Shown here: piece by piece, positions 43,316 through 53,029 of the stretch
Position numbering within the stretch: the stretch's first letter is position 1
Layout of the letters: every line of letters starts with the position of its first letter
NCBI GenBank assembly: GCA_013076295.1
Contig: RQOL01000392.1
Coordinates: 248,001-312,000 of the forward strand
Source of the DNA: Sanderia malayensis
Lineage: Eukaryota > Cnidaria > Scyphozoa > Semaeostomeae > Pelagiidae
Direction of reading: 5' to 3'
Length of the DNA stretch: 64,000 nt
The notes under the pieces: model-generated
The model's database searches: none
The model's input: the letters and a program-made list of their open reading frames with translations, nothing else
Told to the model about the DNA's origin: nothing
Program-made: the position numbers and the translations under genes

Positions 43316-43641
43316 TGTAGCGTTTCAATATCAACATTGACAACGACAATTGTAATCAAAATTCTAACACCTCTACACTAACGTCTTTTCTCCCCAATCC
43401 ATCCTGTTGGTAAATAACTTCTCAGCATCGCCTTGTCTTTCTCTTTCCTCTGATATTCGCACCTGATTTATTTTCAGTGTGAGTTTCATGTACAAAGTTT
43501 AATGAATCAGTTAGATCATAGTTATCACACAACGCACACATATATTTTCTTGCTCTCGATTCTTCAAGCAAAGACACGCGATTTCTTGCCTTATTATTTG
43601 TTATCACTAGCTATTCGACCAACACTAACCGTGATACCAAA
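43316..43641 (+). repeat. 5' LTR of gypsy-2
   Basis: Starts TGTAGCGTTTCAATATC and ends GTGATACCAAA, directly before TTGGTGACC. The exact last bases are uncertain by one or two. Confidence 0.88.
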
Positions 43642-43835
43642 TTGGTGACCACAACGTTACCATTCTTCACTCGTCATATATTCGAATATCTTCATGCAAG
43701 TTTATATATTTTTTATATTTTGTAATCACGTTTTCAAACGACACGATCAAGTCACAAAACAACAGTGCACCAACAGCCAGCGCAAGTTCTTCACAGGCTA
43801 CAGCAGCACCACAACCATCATGAGAACCACCTTCT

Positions 43836-44630
43836 GTGTCTGGTTATAGTGTAAAATTACCGCCATTCTGGCCAATCGACCCAGTAGTTTGGTTCGCGCA
43901 AGTCGAAGCTTTGTTCAGCACACGATGCATCACCACGCAGACAACAAAGTTTTCGTTCGTTATTTCCTCATTGCCACCAGAGATTGCACAAAAAATACGT
44001 GATCTCCTCATACAGCCGCCAGCAGATGAACCGTACGAGCATCTCAAAACCGAACTCATCAAACGAGCATCGGCATCCGAGCAAAAGCGATCACATCAAT
44101 TGCTGATCTCGGAGGAACTCGGTGAGACGAAGCCTTCGCAATTATTACAACGAATGCGACAACTTCTCGGCGACAGTCATTTAGAAGACAAACTTTTTCG
44201 CCAATTGTTCTTGCAACATGTTCCTACCAACGCACAGTTGATTTTGGCATTATCAGCAGACAACGTATCAATTGAGCAACTGGCTTCATTGGCTGATAAA
44301 ATTTTGGAAGTCGCTCTACCAGGCAATTCTGTCTCCGCCATGTTAACAACAGTTGCGCCTACACCATCGAGAGACATCCAAAACCTGCAAGCACAGATTT
44401 CTGCTTTGACAACACAGATGCAGTGCTTAGTGCAACAGATGTCTCACCCACGTGGTCGCAGCAAGAGTTCTTCTCGTTCACCGTGCCATCCTTCAGCTTT
44501 TTGCAATGGCCCTGGACAATGCTGGTATCATTGGAAATTCGGTTTGCAAGCGCAAAAATGCAACCCTCCATGCTCCTTCGCAGCCACACCACAAACACCG
44601 GCTTCGGAAAACTTCAATGCCAGCGACTAG
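43836..44630 (+). CDS. gypsy-2 Gag
   Basis: About 264 codons with PPFWPIDPVVWFAQVEALF and KFSFVISSLPPEIAQKI, typical of gypsy Gag capsid domains. SEELGETKPSQLLQRMR and QLFLQHVPTNAQLIL follow. The C-terminus is Ser/Arg-rich with a Cys/His segment (CWYHWKFGLQAQKCNPPC) acting as a zinc knuckle. The open frame lacks an ATG near its start, so the N-terminus is altered or the initiation is upstream. Confidence 0.82.
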   Translation: MSGYSVKLPPFWPIDPVVWFAQVEALFSTRCITTQTTKFSFVISSLPPEIAQKIRDLLIQPPADEPYEHLKTELIKRASASEQKRSHQLLISEELGETKPSQLLQRMRQLLGDSHLEDKLFRQLFLQHVPTNAQLILALSADNVSIEQLASLADKILEVALPGNSVSAMLTTVAPTPSRDIQNLQAQISALTTQMQCLVQQMSHPRGRSKSSSRSPCHPSAFCNGPGQCWYHWKFGLQAQKCNPPCSFAATPQTPASENFNASD

Positions 44631-45740
44631 AGGCGACAAGTCTTCCCGGCAACAACAAAACAAGTTGTCTATTTTATGTGACAGACAGTACCACTGGTAC
44701 ACGTTTCTTGGTCGACACAGGTGCCAACGTCAGTGCTCTACCGCCAACTCGTTCCGCTCGTCAAAATGTCTCGTCTCTAAAATTACAAGCCGTTAACCAA
44801 TCCTCAATTCAAACTTACGGTGAACAATCTATGCCCTTAGATATCGGACTTCGTCGTATGTTTCATTGGATTTTCATCTTGGCTGATGTTCCAACTGCTA
44901 TCGTGGGAGATGATTTCCTGGCTCATTTCCACTTGAAGGTCTACTTTCGTCAACGCAAGCCACGAATCAACATCACTTAACCTCCAAGCCGTACCTCTTC
45001 CTTTCTCTACCGGATCAATCATTTGCGATGTTTCTACACCCCATCCTCGTCCTTACGTTCCAACCTCGTATCGCTGTCGCATCTTCGACCATTTACATTC
45101 GCCATCGCATCCTGGAGTCCGTGCAACACAACAAATCATCACCAACAGATTTGTATGGCCTAATGTCAACAAAGACATTCATAACTAGGCGAAATTCTGC
45201 ATTGCATGTCAAAAAGCTAAGATACACCGGCATACTGTCTCTCCGATGGCAACATTCAGCACTCCTGATGCACGTTTTGACCACGTCCATATCGATCTGG
45301 TTGGCCCTTTACCGCCCTCATCTGGCTATCGCTCTCCACTCACGTGCATTTATCGTTTTATGCTTGGCCCGAAGCCATTCCAATCTCGGATATTACCGCT
45401 GAAACAGTAGCGCACACATTTATCTCTCGCTTGATTGCTGTCTTCCGTGTTCCATCAAGCGTCACAACAGACCGTGGTGCGCAATGCGAATCAGCATTGT
45501 TTCAAGCACTCACCTCCATGCTTGGTTCGAAACGGATTCGCACTACATTTTAGCATCCTTGCGCCAACGGGATGGTCGAACGCTTCCATCGCACATTAAA
45601 AGCATCATTCAAGGCTCAAACAGATGCTAACAATTGGGTTGAAACACTGCCACTCATTCTCCTCCACCTTCGTACCACCCTCAAGGCTGATCTCAATTGT
45701 ACCCCTGCTGAACTCGTCTTTGGATCCACTCTCTGACTTC
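44423..45740 (+). pseudogene. gypsy-2 protease and integrase region (RT deleted)
   Basis: Protease: TGTRFLVDTGANVSALPP with the DTG. From about 45000 the sequence jumps to an integrase zinc region (HLHSPSHPGV... CIACQKAKI in a broken frame) and core. DHVHIDLVGPLPPSSGY carries the first Asp, VTTDRGAQCESALFQALT the second Asp, and MVERFHRTLKASFKAQT the Glu, each in a different frame. RT and RNase H are absent. Confidence 0.75.
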
Positions 45741-46038
45741 CGGCAGAATTTGTTAACCGGCCGTAAACCGGCCCACCTCGAAACAAATATTTTACTCGCT
45801 CCTCCGAAGACTTCTGTCACGCCTCCGCAACCATCTCCAGCATCCAATATATCGACAACACCACCAGACACTCGAACACTTGCAAGCCAACCACGCACTA
45901 CTCGTTCTTGTCCTCATTTGGATTTGATTTGACTGAATCGAAATTTTTTTAACTTGCTCATATAGTTAGCATTTTAATGTTTTGTTTTTTGTATCGAATT
46001 CCAGTTTATTTTACACTTGCATTCTAGGGGGGGAGTAC

Positions 46039-46358
46039 TGTAGCGTTTCAATATCAACATTGACAACGACAATTGTAATCAAAATTCTAACACCTCTACA
46101 CTAATGTCTTCTCTCCCTAATCCATCCTGTCGGTAAATAGCTTCTCATCATCACCTTGTCTTTCTCTTTCCTCTGATTTTCGCACCTGATTTATTTTGAT
46201 TGTTAGTTTTATGTACAAAGTTTAATGAATCAGTTAGATCATAGTTATCACACAATGCACACGAATATTTTCTTGCTCTCGATTCTTCAAGCAAAGACAC
46301 GCGATTTTTTGCCTTATTATTTGTTATCACTAGCTATTCGACGACCAGTGATACCAAA
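46039..46358 (+). repeat. 3' LTR of gypsy-2
   Basis: 320 bp, alignable with the 5' LTR but lacking a few bases near the end (ACGACCAGTGATACC). Followed by ATAT. Confidence 0.88.
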
Positions 46359-46784
46359 ATATTTCCATGGTGCCTTCGGAAAGGATGAAATTAAGAACAT
46401 CAATATACATTCACTTCCCTGTTGATTCATTTTCAATGAGGATAACTTCACTGGTAAGGGCACGCATTGGGTAGCCATCTATATTAATGAAGATAGAAAT
46501 CTGGAATTTTCCTTTGGTAGAAAGCCTGCCTTAAAAGAGTTCAAGCGATTCGTTCAACCCTACAACTTGGTTTATAATGATACACAGATTCAATCATATG
46601 AGAGTGACACATGTGGGCAACATTGTATATTTTTCCACATTAATAGAAGAAAAAACAACTTACAATGAACGTGTTAATAAGTAGATATTTTAATGTTAAT
46701 AATAAGTTACAAAATGATGTATATGTTCAACAACATGTTCAAAGAAGATATAGTTTACAATAAATTATTATATAACGTCTCTTT

Positions 46785-49262
46785 CTATGTAGTTATTACT
46801 GTTTCAATAAATAGTGTCCATATGGTAGTGTTCGTATCCCATCTTCTAGTATGTAGCTTATCATCGAAAGGTGCTAGAGATGTCTTTTTCTGCTTCACAC
46901 CATACGTCATTTGATTCTTTGAGATTATATTAGGTTGTTCATGAACAAAAACTTGATGCAACGATAAACATTCTTTGTAATCTTCATGGTTTATCTGCTT
47001 CTTCACCACAAGTTTCTTAACTCCCTTTGCTTTCCTTATAGAATTTCCTCCTGTTATTTTACATGAGTACATCTTTGGCAGCAAACCAATGAAGTCCTCC
47101 ATTGCTTTTTCCTCCAACTCATCCTTCATTTTTGCAATAACTTTCTTGTTGGTTGTAGAGTAATTAGGATGTTATTTAGGATAGTTGCTGAAATCAAAGA
47201 GATGGGAGCTTTCGTTCATGATTTGATGAACTTCTTCGAGTGGACGTTGTATTTCGTAGATGAAACTGTCAGTATCCATATAACAAAGTTTTGCATTCGG
47301 AAAGGCATGTTTCGCATAGTTGTAGTGATAATCATACATGTGCTCTTTACTGAGATCTAAAATACTGAAACCGAGGTAGATTGGTTTGTTTAGATACACT
47401 GTTTTCAATTTTCTCTGCACGATCAATGTATCTTCATTGACGTTAATCACTTCATAGAACTGAGGAAAATGAACCCATTTCGCTAATCTCTCACCTCTTG
47501 TACACACCTCAAACTTTCTATGATTTCGTACATTTTCCATCGTCTTCCCAAACACAGCATTGGTCATCAATTTGAAGAAATCCTTCTCAAAGTCATTTTG
47601 TGCATTACTTCGTTTGATGGTGTTGAAAACAATATACTTTTTCAACCAATTACTTTGATTGAATTCGACGACATTGTGTATTTTGGTAAGTTTTAAACCA
47701 AGATCTAAACACTTCTTGTCCAAGAGTGTCGGTATTAACTTTGGTGTGGTGGAAAAGGTCTTGTCATAAACTTCCTGATACATTTCTTTTTGCAGTGGTG
47801 ATAGCCATCCTTCTTTAACTTTAACTCTCCCAGGAGCAAAGGGTAGATTTGCATGCTTATCATGTAATTCATGAGGATTATTCTAGATCCACTCGAAAAA
47901 TGTAACCTTTTCCTGACGAATATCACATCTTTGAATCTCTTCAGAACTTAGCAGTCTGAAACCATCAATTGGGAGATCTTGTGACATTGCATGTCCATAT
48001 AGGTTGTTCGCATCCTTGTATATGATTGAGTGTTCTGTAGTCTCTACATGTCGCTTCATCACGATCGATACATCTCCTCGTATAGCTCTTTCCAGTAACA
48101 AATAAATATCCTTCTTCTCTTCAGTTAATAATTCCAGCTTGATACCTGTCATCTTCAACATTGCATCCCACGCAAATTCTGGTAGTGATATGTACCATGC
48201 AGGATCTAAACCATAATAATCGAGTCCAAGCTTGCGAAATGACTCAAAAACATCAGCGAGTAGGAGAACGTCAGTTACCAAGTAGAGCTCATGATAATCC
48301 TTGAAGGTGTTATATCTAAAGAATCGCCAAACGTTTTGAGCATGTTCATAATCATCATCACTGATCCCACAATCGTTCAGTTCATTATAGAATTCTTCTT
48401 GTGAAGGTAATGATGTTGCATGCATCTTTTCTGCACTATCTACCCAATCATATGGATAGACCCCTTTCTTTCTCAATAATCTGAATCCTTCATCAAAATC
48501 TACATTATTCCATGTTCTTCTTAGATAATCATTTACTAGCATTAAATCATCATCAGGTACGTTGTTTGCAAGTTCCGCCAAACCTCTACTTAAGAACGCA
48601 AAGGAACCAGTGTACCTTATTCCACCAGGAAGCCAATTTCTTTTAACATCATCATCATTATCATCATCAGAATGACTTGCTGATTCGATGGAAGCTGTTA
48701 CGATCTTTTCGGATGAGTTTGCAATGACTCGCACATTTCTCTGACCGAGATTTCCCATTATATGATGCAGGTCGTAGCCTTTCAAGTTAGTGAACACTGC
48801 TGGAATGAGGTGAGATTTTGCGATGATGTTCAAGTGGTTCCGATTGCAATACTCGCATTCTGCACCTCTATATTCGCCTGTGATGTGACAATGATCTCGA
48901 ACTTTCTTTCCAAATTTCTTCTTCCAACAGAAACAGTCTGTTGCTTCATCATCTTGACGTTGTTGTTCTTGTGTGAGTGCCTTCATTGGTATTGTTACTT
49001 TGAATATCTCTCGTATGTGTTCATTCAACTCATCCATCCTATTCATAAATTTCAACATGCAATCCTCACCAGTGTAAACTTCTGGTCCAATATTCAAGCG
49101 TCTATCAATCGAATTTACATTTACACCATAACAAATCGGCATATGTTTCTAATACTTGGAAGGATCATCCATCTTCTCAAGAATACATTCAAAATCAGCA
49201 TATATTACAAATGGGAGGAGCATTTGCTTCTTGAAGTTGCTAAAGTGTAACGATTGGTGTTT
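46785..49262 (-). pseudogene. Polinton DNA polymerase B, exonuclease-to-C-terminus part
   Basis: Reading on the minus strand: PFVIYADFECIL (exonuclease motif I), then an endonuclease-VII-like block KKVRDHCHITGEYRGAECEY with flanking cysteines. Next are FTNLKGYDLHHIM (exonuclease region), YKDANNLYGHAMSQDLP (polymerase D-x2-SLYP-equivalent motif) and CYMDTDSFIYE (D-T-D catalytic motif). The C-terminus has KAKGVKKLVVKK and LAPFDDKLHTRR. Three in-frame stops (49149-49151, 47883-47885, 47172-47174) but no frameshift in this part. Such enzymes replicate the linear element by protein priming. The N-terminal region is missing here and is found at 57605-58388. Opposite strand to the capsid genes. Confidence 0.88.
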
Positions 49263-49362
49263 AAAGCTTCTGTCGATAATTATTTAATCCTCGTAATGTA
49301 TCTGTTTCTCCATCGAATCCTGTTGTGTTGAACCTTGTGATATTGTCATTTCCGTGTTTTGT

Positions 49363-49416
49363 ATCTATATATATAAAACAGAACTGTTTGTATGTATGTT
49401 TGTGGCTATGTCCGCT
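49363..49416 (+). mobile_element. Left fragment of a Helitron-like element
   Basis: TCTATATATATAAAACAGAA followed by CTGTTTGTATGTATGTTTGT and GGCTATGTCCGCT looks like the leading end of many animal Helitrons. The continuation TATAACTTAAGAACCACT is found right of the palindrome at 56768. So the palindrome is inserted in this element. No Rep/helicase gene is present. The assignment rests on remembered end sequence. Confidence 0.45.
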
Positions 49417-49889
49417 AGTAGGAGAGGAAATAGGCGTCCTGGCCCACCTGGCCCACGCATGCGCAGTAGAATGTGTTAAAATCACGCATGCGCGAGAGTC
49501 TTCGAGAATTGAAAAGAGCATGAACAGTAAAAAAATAATCGAAAACGACAGGTTGTGGAAAGTTAGTTTAAAGTTGCAACACATCGCCAAAGCTGATAAA
49601 AAACCCATAAAAAGCTAAATAACTAAAAAACGGTTTTGTTTATGAAAAAGATTATTACACCAATAAAAAGAAAATCTCTTGGTTATATTGAATGAATTGT
49701 TTCATATTTTTCATGCACTTATAAGATGATAAGAATTTGTTAAATAAATCGCAAGAAAACACAAAAATATTGAGGAACTGGCAAATTCACGTTCTCGGCT
49801 CGAGATTGAATTCAAAAAACCAATCAGAAACTTTTGAATGCGACGTTCGAATGTACGCGTCAAATCTCTCTCATGAGAAATGAGAAATC

Positions 49890-49904
49890 AGAAACTTCTA
49901 GAAC
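49890..49904. promoter_or_regulatory. Heat-shock-like element in the palindrome arm
   Basis: AGAAA-CTTCT-AGAAC is three perfect alternating pentamers, mirrored at 56274-56288 in the right arm. It lies downstream of the C2H2 gene, towards the element end. Confidence 0.45.
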
Positions 49905-50158
49905 TTTTCCGAGGGGAAATCCCCTGACGTCACATTGAAAGATTTTTCTAGAAACAGAAAATCTCTGCAATCTGATTGGCTGATAGCCAAGATTTCGAGT
50001 CACTTTAAAACAAAACTTGAAATGGACATTATTCAAAACAAAATGTGCAAGCTGTTCAAGAAACTATTTTAACACGTTTCAAGAAGAAAGACGCCATGAA
50101 AAAGAGGCCATTTTCTGCATTAGCAAACAATAATATCTAAACTTTTTTATAAGCATTG

Positions 50159-50659
50159 TTATATCCTACTATATGGAAATGCTGGATTACTATTAAATAC
50201 AAGTTCATTCACCGCAGCATCCTCAGAATCACTGCCTTCCTCTTCTTCGTCATTCTTTGCTTGACGTATGATGAGATATTTTCTTTTCTCAATAGCATAA
50301 TCTAAGGCCTCTTGCATATCCATATCATCTTCCCTCTGTGCTTTTTGCATCGTTGCTATAACTGCAGTTACAACAGCATCATTTTCAAAACTTCTATTAT
50401 ATAAAAATCTACGTTTGAAAACTTGCAATATGTTTTCATCTTCATCCACTTCCTTACGCATAGAAGGCCATACATTCCCTAAAGGAAGATCCTCATCAGT
50501 GTTGACAGTTTCATCATTATCATGATCACTTTCAACTTCTATCTCATGATCTGAGTCAGACTCTTCACTGCTCTCCTCGTGCATCTCTTCTCCATGTCGT
50601 GTAACATTACTTTTATACTTGCAAGAAAATTCACATTGATCACATTTATACTGTCTCAT
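50159..50659 (-). CDS. C2H2 zinc-finger, acidic protein of the palindrome (left copy)
   Basis: 166 codons from the ATG at 50657-50659 (the frame is open a little upstream). An N-terminal C2H2 finger YKCDQCEFSCKYKSNVTRHG plus EEMH is followed by a long acidic Ser/Glu/Asp stretch. Then NVWPSMRKEVDEDENILQVF and MDMQEALDYAIEKRKYLI come, and an acidic tail ending PAFPYSRI. I recall similar acidic proteins with the KRKYLI-type end near the termini of animal Polintons; that link is a recollection. A nuclear DNA-binding role is likely. The satellite begins about 100 bp upstream. Confidence 0.75.
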   Translation of the reverse strand: MRQYKCDQCEFSCKYKSNVTRHGEEMHEESSEESDSDHEIEVESDHDNDETVNTDEDLPLGNVWPSMRKEVDEDENILQVFKRRFLYNRSFENDAVVTAVIATMQKAQREDDMDMQEALDYAIEKRKYLIIRQAKNDEEEEGSDSEDAAVNELVFNSNPAFPYSRI

Positions 50660-50759
50660 GGCTAGCTGTTTACTTATAATTACCAACTAACTCTTAAATC
50701 CCTGAATTCTAGAGTCTCAACTCGCTTAATTTTATAGATAAGTTCCTCCATTCAATATG

Positions 50760-52990
50760 ATACGGGAGAGGGACTGAAAGATATTTCCGAATAAAGAGAA
50801 CTTAATCCTTGGATAATGCTAACTAATCCTGATTAATGACTACTCCATTCTAGCTAATCATTCCTAGTCATTACCTTCTCAATACTTCATCCTCAATACA
50901 TCCTTGATTATCATTCCTAATCATTACCTGATCATTAGTTGATCCTTCACTGGTCCTTACTAATCCTTACCAATCATACCTATTCATTACTTGATCATCA
51001 GTAGATCCTTAACTGATCCTTGATAATCTTTACCGTCACTATTGATCATCAGTTGATCCTTAACTGATCCTTTCTAATCCTAACTAATCATTCCTAATCA
51101 TTACCTTATCATTACTTGATCCTTAACTGATCCTCACTAATCCTAACTAATCATCCCTAATCATTACCTTATCATTACTTGATCCTTAACTGATCCTCAC
51201 TAATCCTAACTAATCATCCCTAATCATTACCTTATCATTACTTGATCCTTAACTGATCCTCACTAATCCTAACTAATCATTCCTAATCATTACCTTATCA
51301 TTACTTGATCCTTAACTGATCCTCACTAATCCTAACTAATCATTCCTAATCATTACCTTATCATTACTTGATCCTTAACTGATCCTCGCTAATCCTAACT
51401 AATCATCCCTAATCATTACATTATCACTACTTGATCCTTAACTGATCCTCGCTAATCCTAACTAATCATTCCTAATCATTACCTTATCATTACTTGATCC
51501 TTAAATGATCCTCACTAGTCCTAACTAATCATCCCTAATCATTACCTTATCATTACTTGATCCTTAACTGATCCTTTCTAATCCTAACTAATCATTCCTA
51601 ATCATTACCTTATCATTACTTGATCCTGAACTGATCGTCACTAATTCTAACTAATCATTCCTAATCATTACCTTATCATTACTTAATCCTTAACTGATCC
51701 TCACTAATCCTAACTAATCATTCCTAATCATTACCTTATCATTACTTGATCCTTAAGTGATCCTCACTAATCCTAACTAATCATCCCTAATCATTACTTT
51801 ATCATTACTTGATCCTTAACTGATCCTCACTAATCAAAACTAATCATCCCTAATCATTACCTTATCATTACTTGATCCTTAACTGATCCTCACTAATCCT
51901 AACTAATCATTCCTAATCATTACCTTATCATTACTTGATCCTTAACTGATCCTCACTAATCCTAACTAATCATCCCTAATCATTACCTTATCATTACTTG
52001 ATCCTTAACTGATCCTTTCTAAACCTAACTAATCATTCCTAATCATTACCTTATCATTACTTAATCCCTAACTGATCCTTACTAATCCTAACTAATCATC
52101 CCTAATCAGTACCTTATTATTACTTGATCCTTAACTGATCCTCACTAATCCTAAATAATCATTCCTAATCATTACCTTATCATTACTTGATCCTTAACTG
52201 ATCCTCACTAATCCTAACTAATCATCCCTAATCATTACCTTATCATTACTTGATCCTTAACTGATCCTCACTAATCCTAACTAATCATCCCTAATCATTA
52301 CCTTATCATTACTTGATCCTTAACTGATCCTCACCAATCCTTACCAATCATACATAATCATTACCTGATCATCAGTAGATCTTTTACTGATCCTTGATAA
52401 TCCTAGCCAATCATACCTAATCATTAGCTGATCATGAGGTCATCCTTAACTGATCCTCAGTGATCCTTATAGTCATTCATAGTCATTACTGATCATCAGC
52501 TGATCCTTAGCTGATCCTCACCAATCCTTACCAATTATACATAATCATTACCTGATCATCAGTTGATCCTTAGCTGATCCTCATTAATCCTTACCAATCA
52601 TACTTAATCATTAGCAGATCATCAGGTGATCATTAACTGATCCTTGCTAGTCCTTATCAATCTTTCCTAATCATCATCTGATCATCTGTTGATCCTTACT
52701 AGTCCTTACCAATCATTCCTTATCACTACCTGATCCTTAGTTGTCCTTAACTAATCCTTACGAATCCTTACTAATCATTCTTAATCATAACCTCATCATT
52801 AGTTGATCCTTAACAGATCCTTCTAATCCTAACTATTCATTACTATTCATAGCTAGTCATTACATAATCATTAGTTGATCTTTAACTGATCCTGGCTTTA
52901 TCCATTCAACATTTATCCTTACTAATCCTGACTAATAATTTCTTGTCATAACCCAATCCTTATTAATCCTTGCCTAGATTTTATTAATCT
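50760..52990. repeat. 63-bp satellite array, left arm
   Basis: Core unit of 63 bp (CCTAACTAATCATCCCTAAT ... GATCCTCACTAAT) made of six 10-11-bp subunits with TAATC/TGATC at the same place. Central units from about 51060 to 52330 are near-identical. Towards both ends (50870-51050, 52330-52990) they diverge. No ORF. Confidence 0.92.
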
Positions 52991-52994
52991 TCAG

Positions 52995-53026
52995 TTGATC
53001 CCGAGTGAACACCCTCTACAGTACTG
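52995..53026. other. 32-bp unpaired centre of the palindrome
   Basis: The only part between the arms, ending GAACACCCTCTACAGTACTG. The inverted copies meet at CTTCAG (52989-52994) and CTGAAG (53027-53032). Confidence 0.8.
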
Positions 53027-53029
53027 CTG

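Larger units (their letters stand above)
43316..46358 (+). mobile_element. gypsy-2: Ty3/gypsy retrotransposon lacking RT/RNase H
   Basis: LTRs of 326 bp (43316-43641) and 320 bp (46039-46358), with the 4-bp duplication ATAT (43312-43315, 46359-46362). After the 5' LTR comes TTGGTGACCACAACG, a common gypsy primer site form. A purine tract AGGGGGGGAG precedes the 3' LTR. It encodes Gag, protease and an integrase region; the RT and RNase H that should lie between are deleted. A solo LTR of the family sits at 20624-20949. Confidence 0.9.
42936..46668 (+). pseudogene. Adenain-like maturation protease, split by a MITE and by gypsy-2
   Basis: The frame starts MDDVTF (42936-42954), continues for 35 bp after the MITE (43281-43315) and then from 46363 to the TGA at 46666-46668. 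All three pieces are in one frame after removing one copy of each target duplication. HWVAIYI gives the catalytic His. NLEFSFGRKP occupies the place of the usual D-S-x-G, so the Asp is absent. SDTCGQHCIFF gives the Cys. A stop after the NIHSLPC stretch is also present. The family cleaves virion precursors. Short (about 120 codons) and inactive. Confidence 0.78.
27600..49262. mobile_element. Polinton/adintovirus-like dsDNA element (main copy, defective)
   Basis: The gene set is diagnostic: A32-type packaging ATPase, retroviral-type integrase with chromodomain, double-jelly-roll major capsid protein, penton, adenain-like protease and family B polymerase with Polinton-style motifs. Genes from 28.3 to 46.7 kb are on the plus strand; PolB and one conserved ORF are on the minus strand. 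Neighbours often overlap by ATGA or TAATG. Later insertions (gypsy-1, two TTAA elements, a TTA MITE, gypsy-2) account for almost 9 kb of the span. Its own TIRs are not recognised. The left end is set at the Mutator-like element's edge and the right side is lost in the insertions at 49.3 kb. Confidence 0.88.
49417..52994 (+). repeat. Left arm of the palindrome
   Basis: About 3578 bp. The reverse complement of 53027-56761, with small differences in satellite copy number. Outer end TAGGCGTCCTGGCCC, then GC-richer CATGCGCAGTAG, C2H2 gene on the minus strand, then satellite. Confidence 0.88.

Noticed and set aside
48762..49250. 162-codon plus-strand ORF
   Set aside because: Antisense of the PolB exonuclease region, which has clear motifs on the minus strand.
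50760..52990. CRISPR-like array
   Set aside because: Contiguous 63-bp satellite without unique spacers, in a eukaryotic setting.
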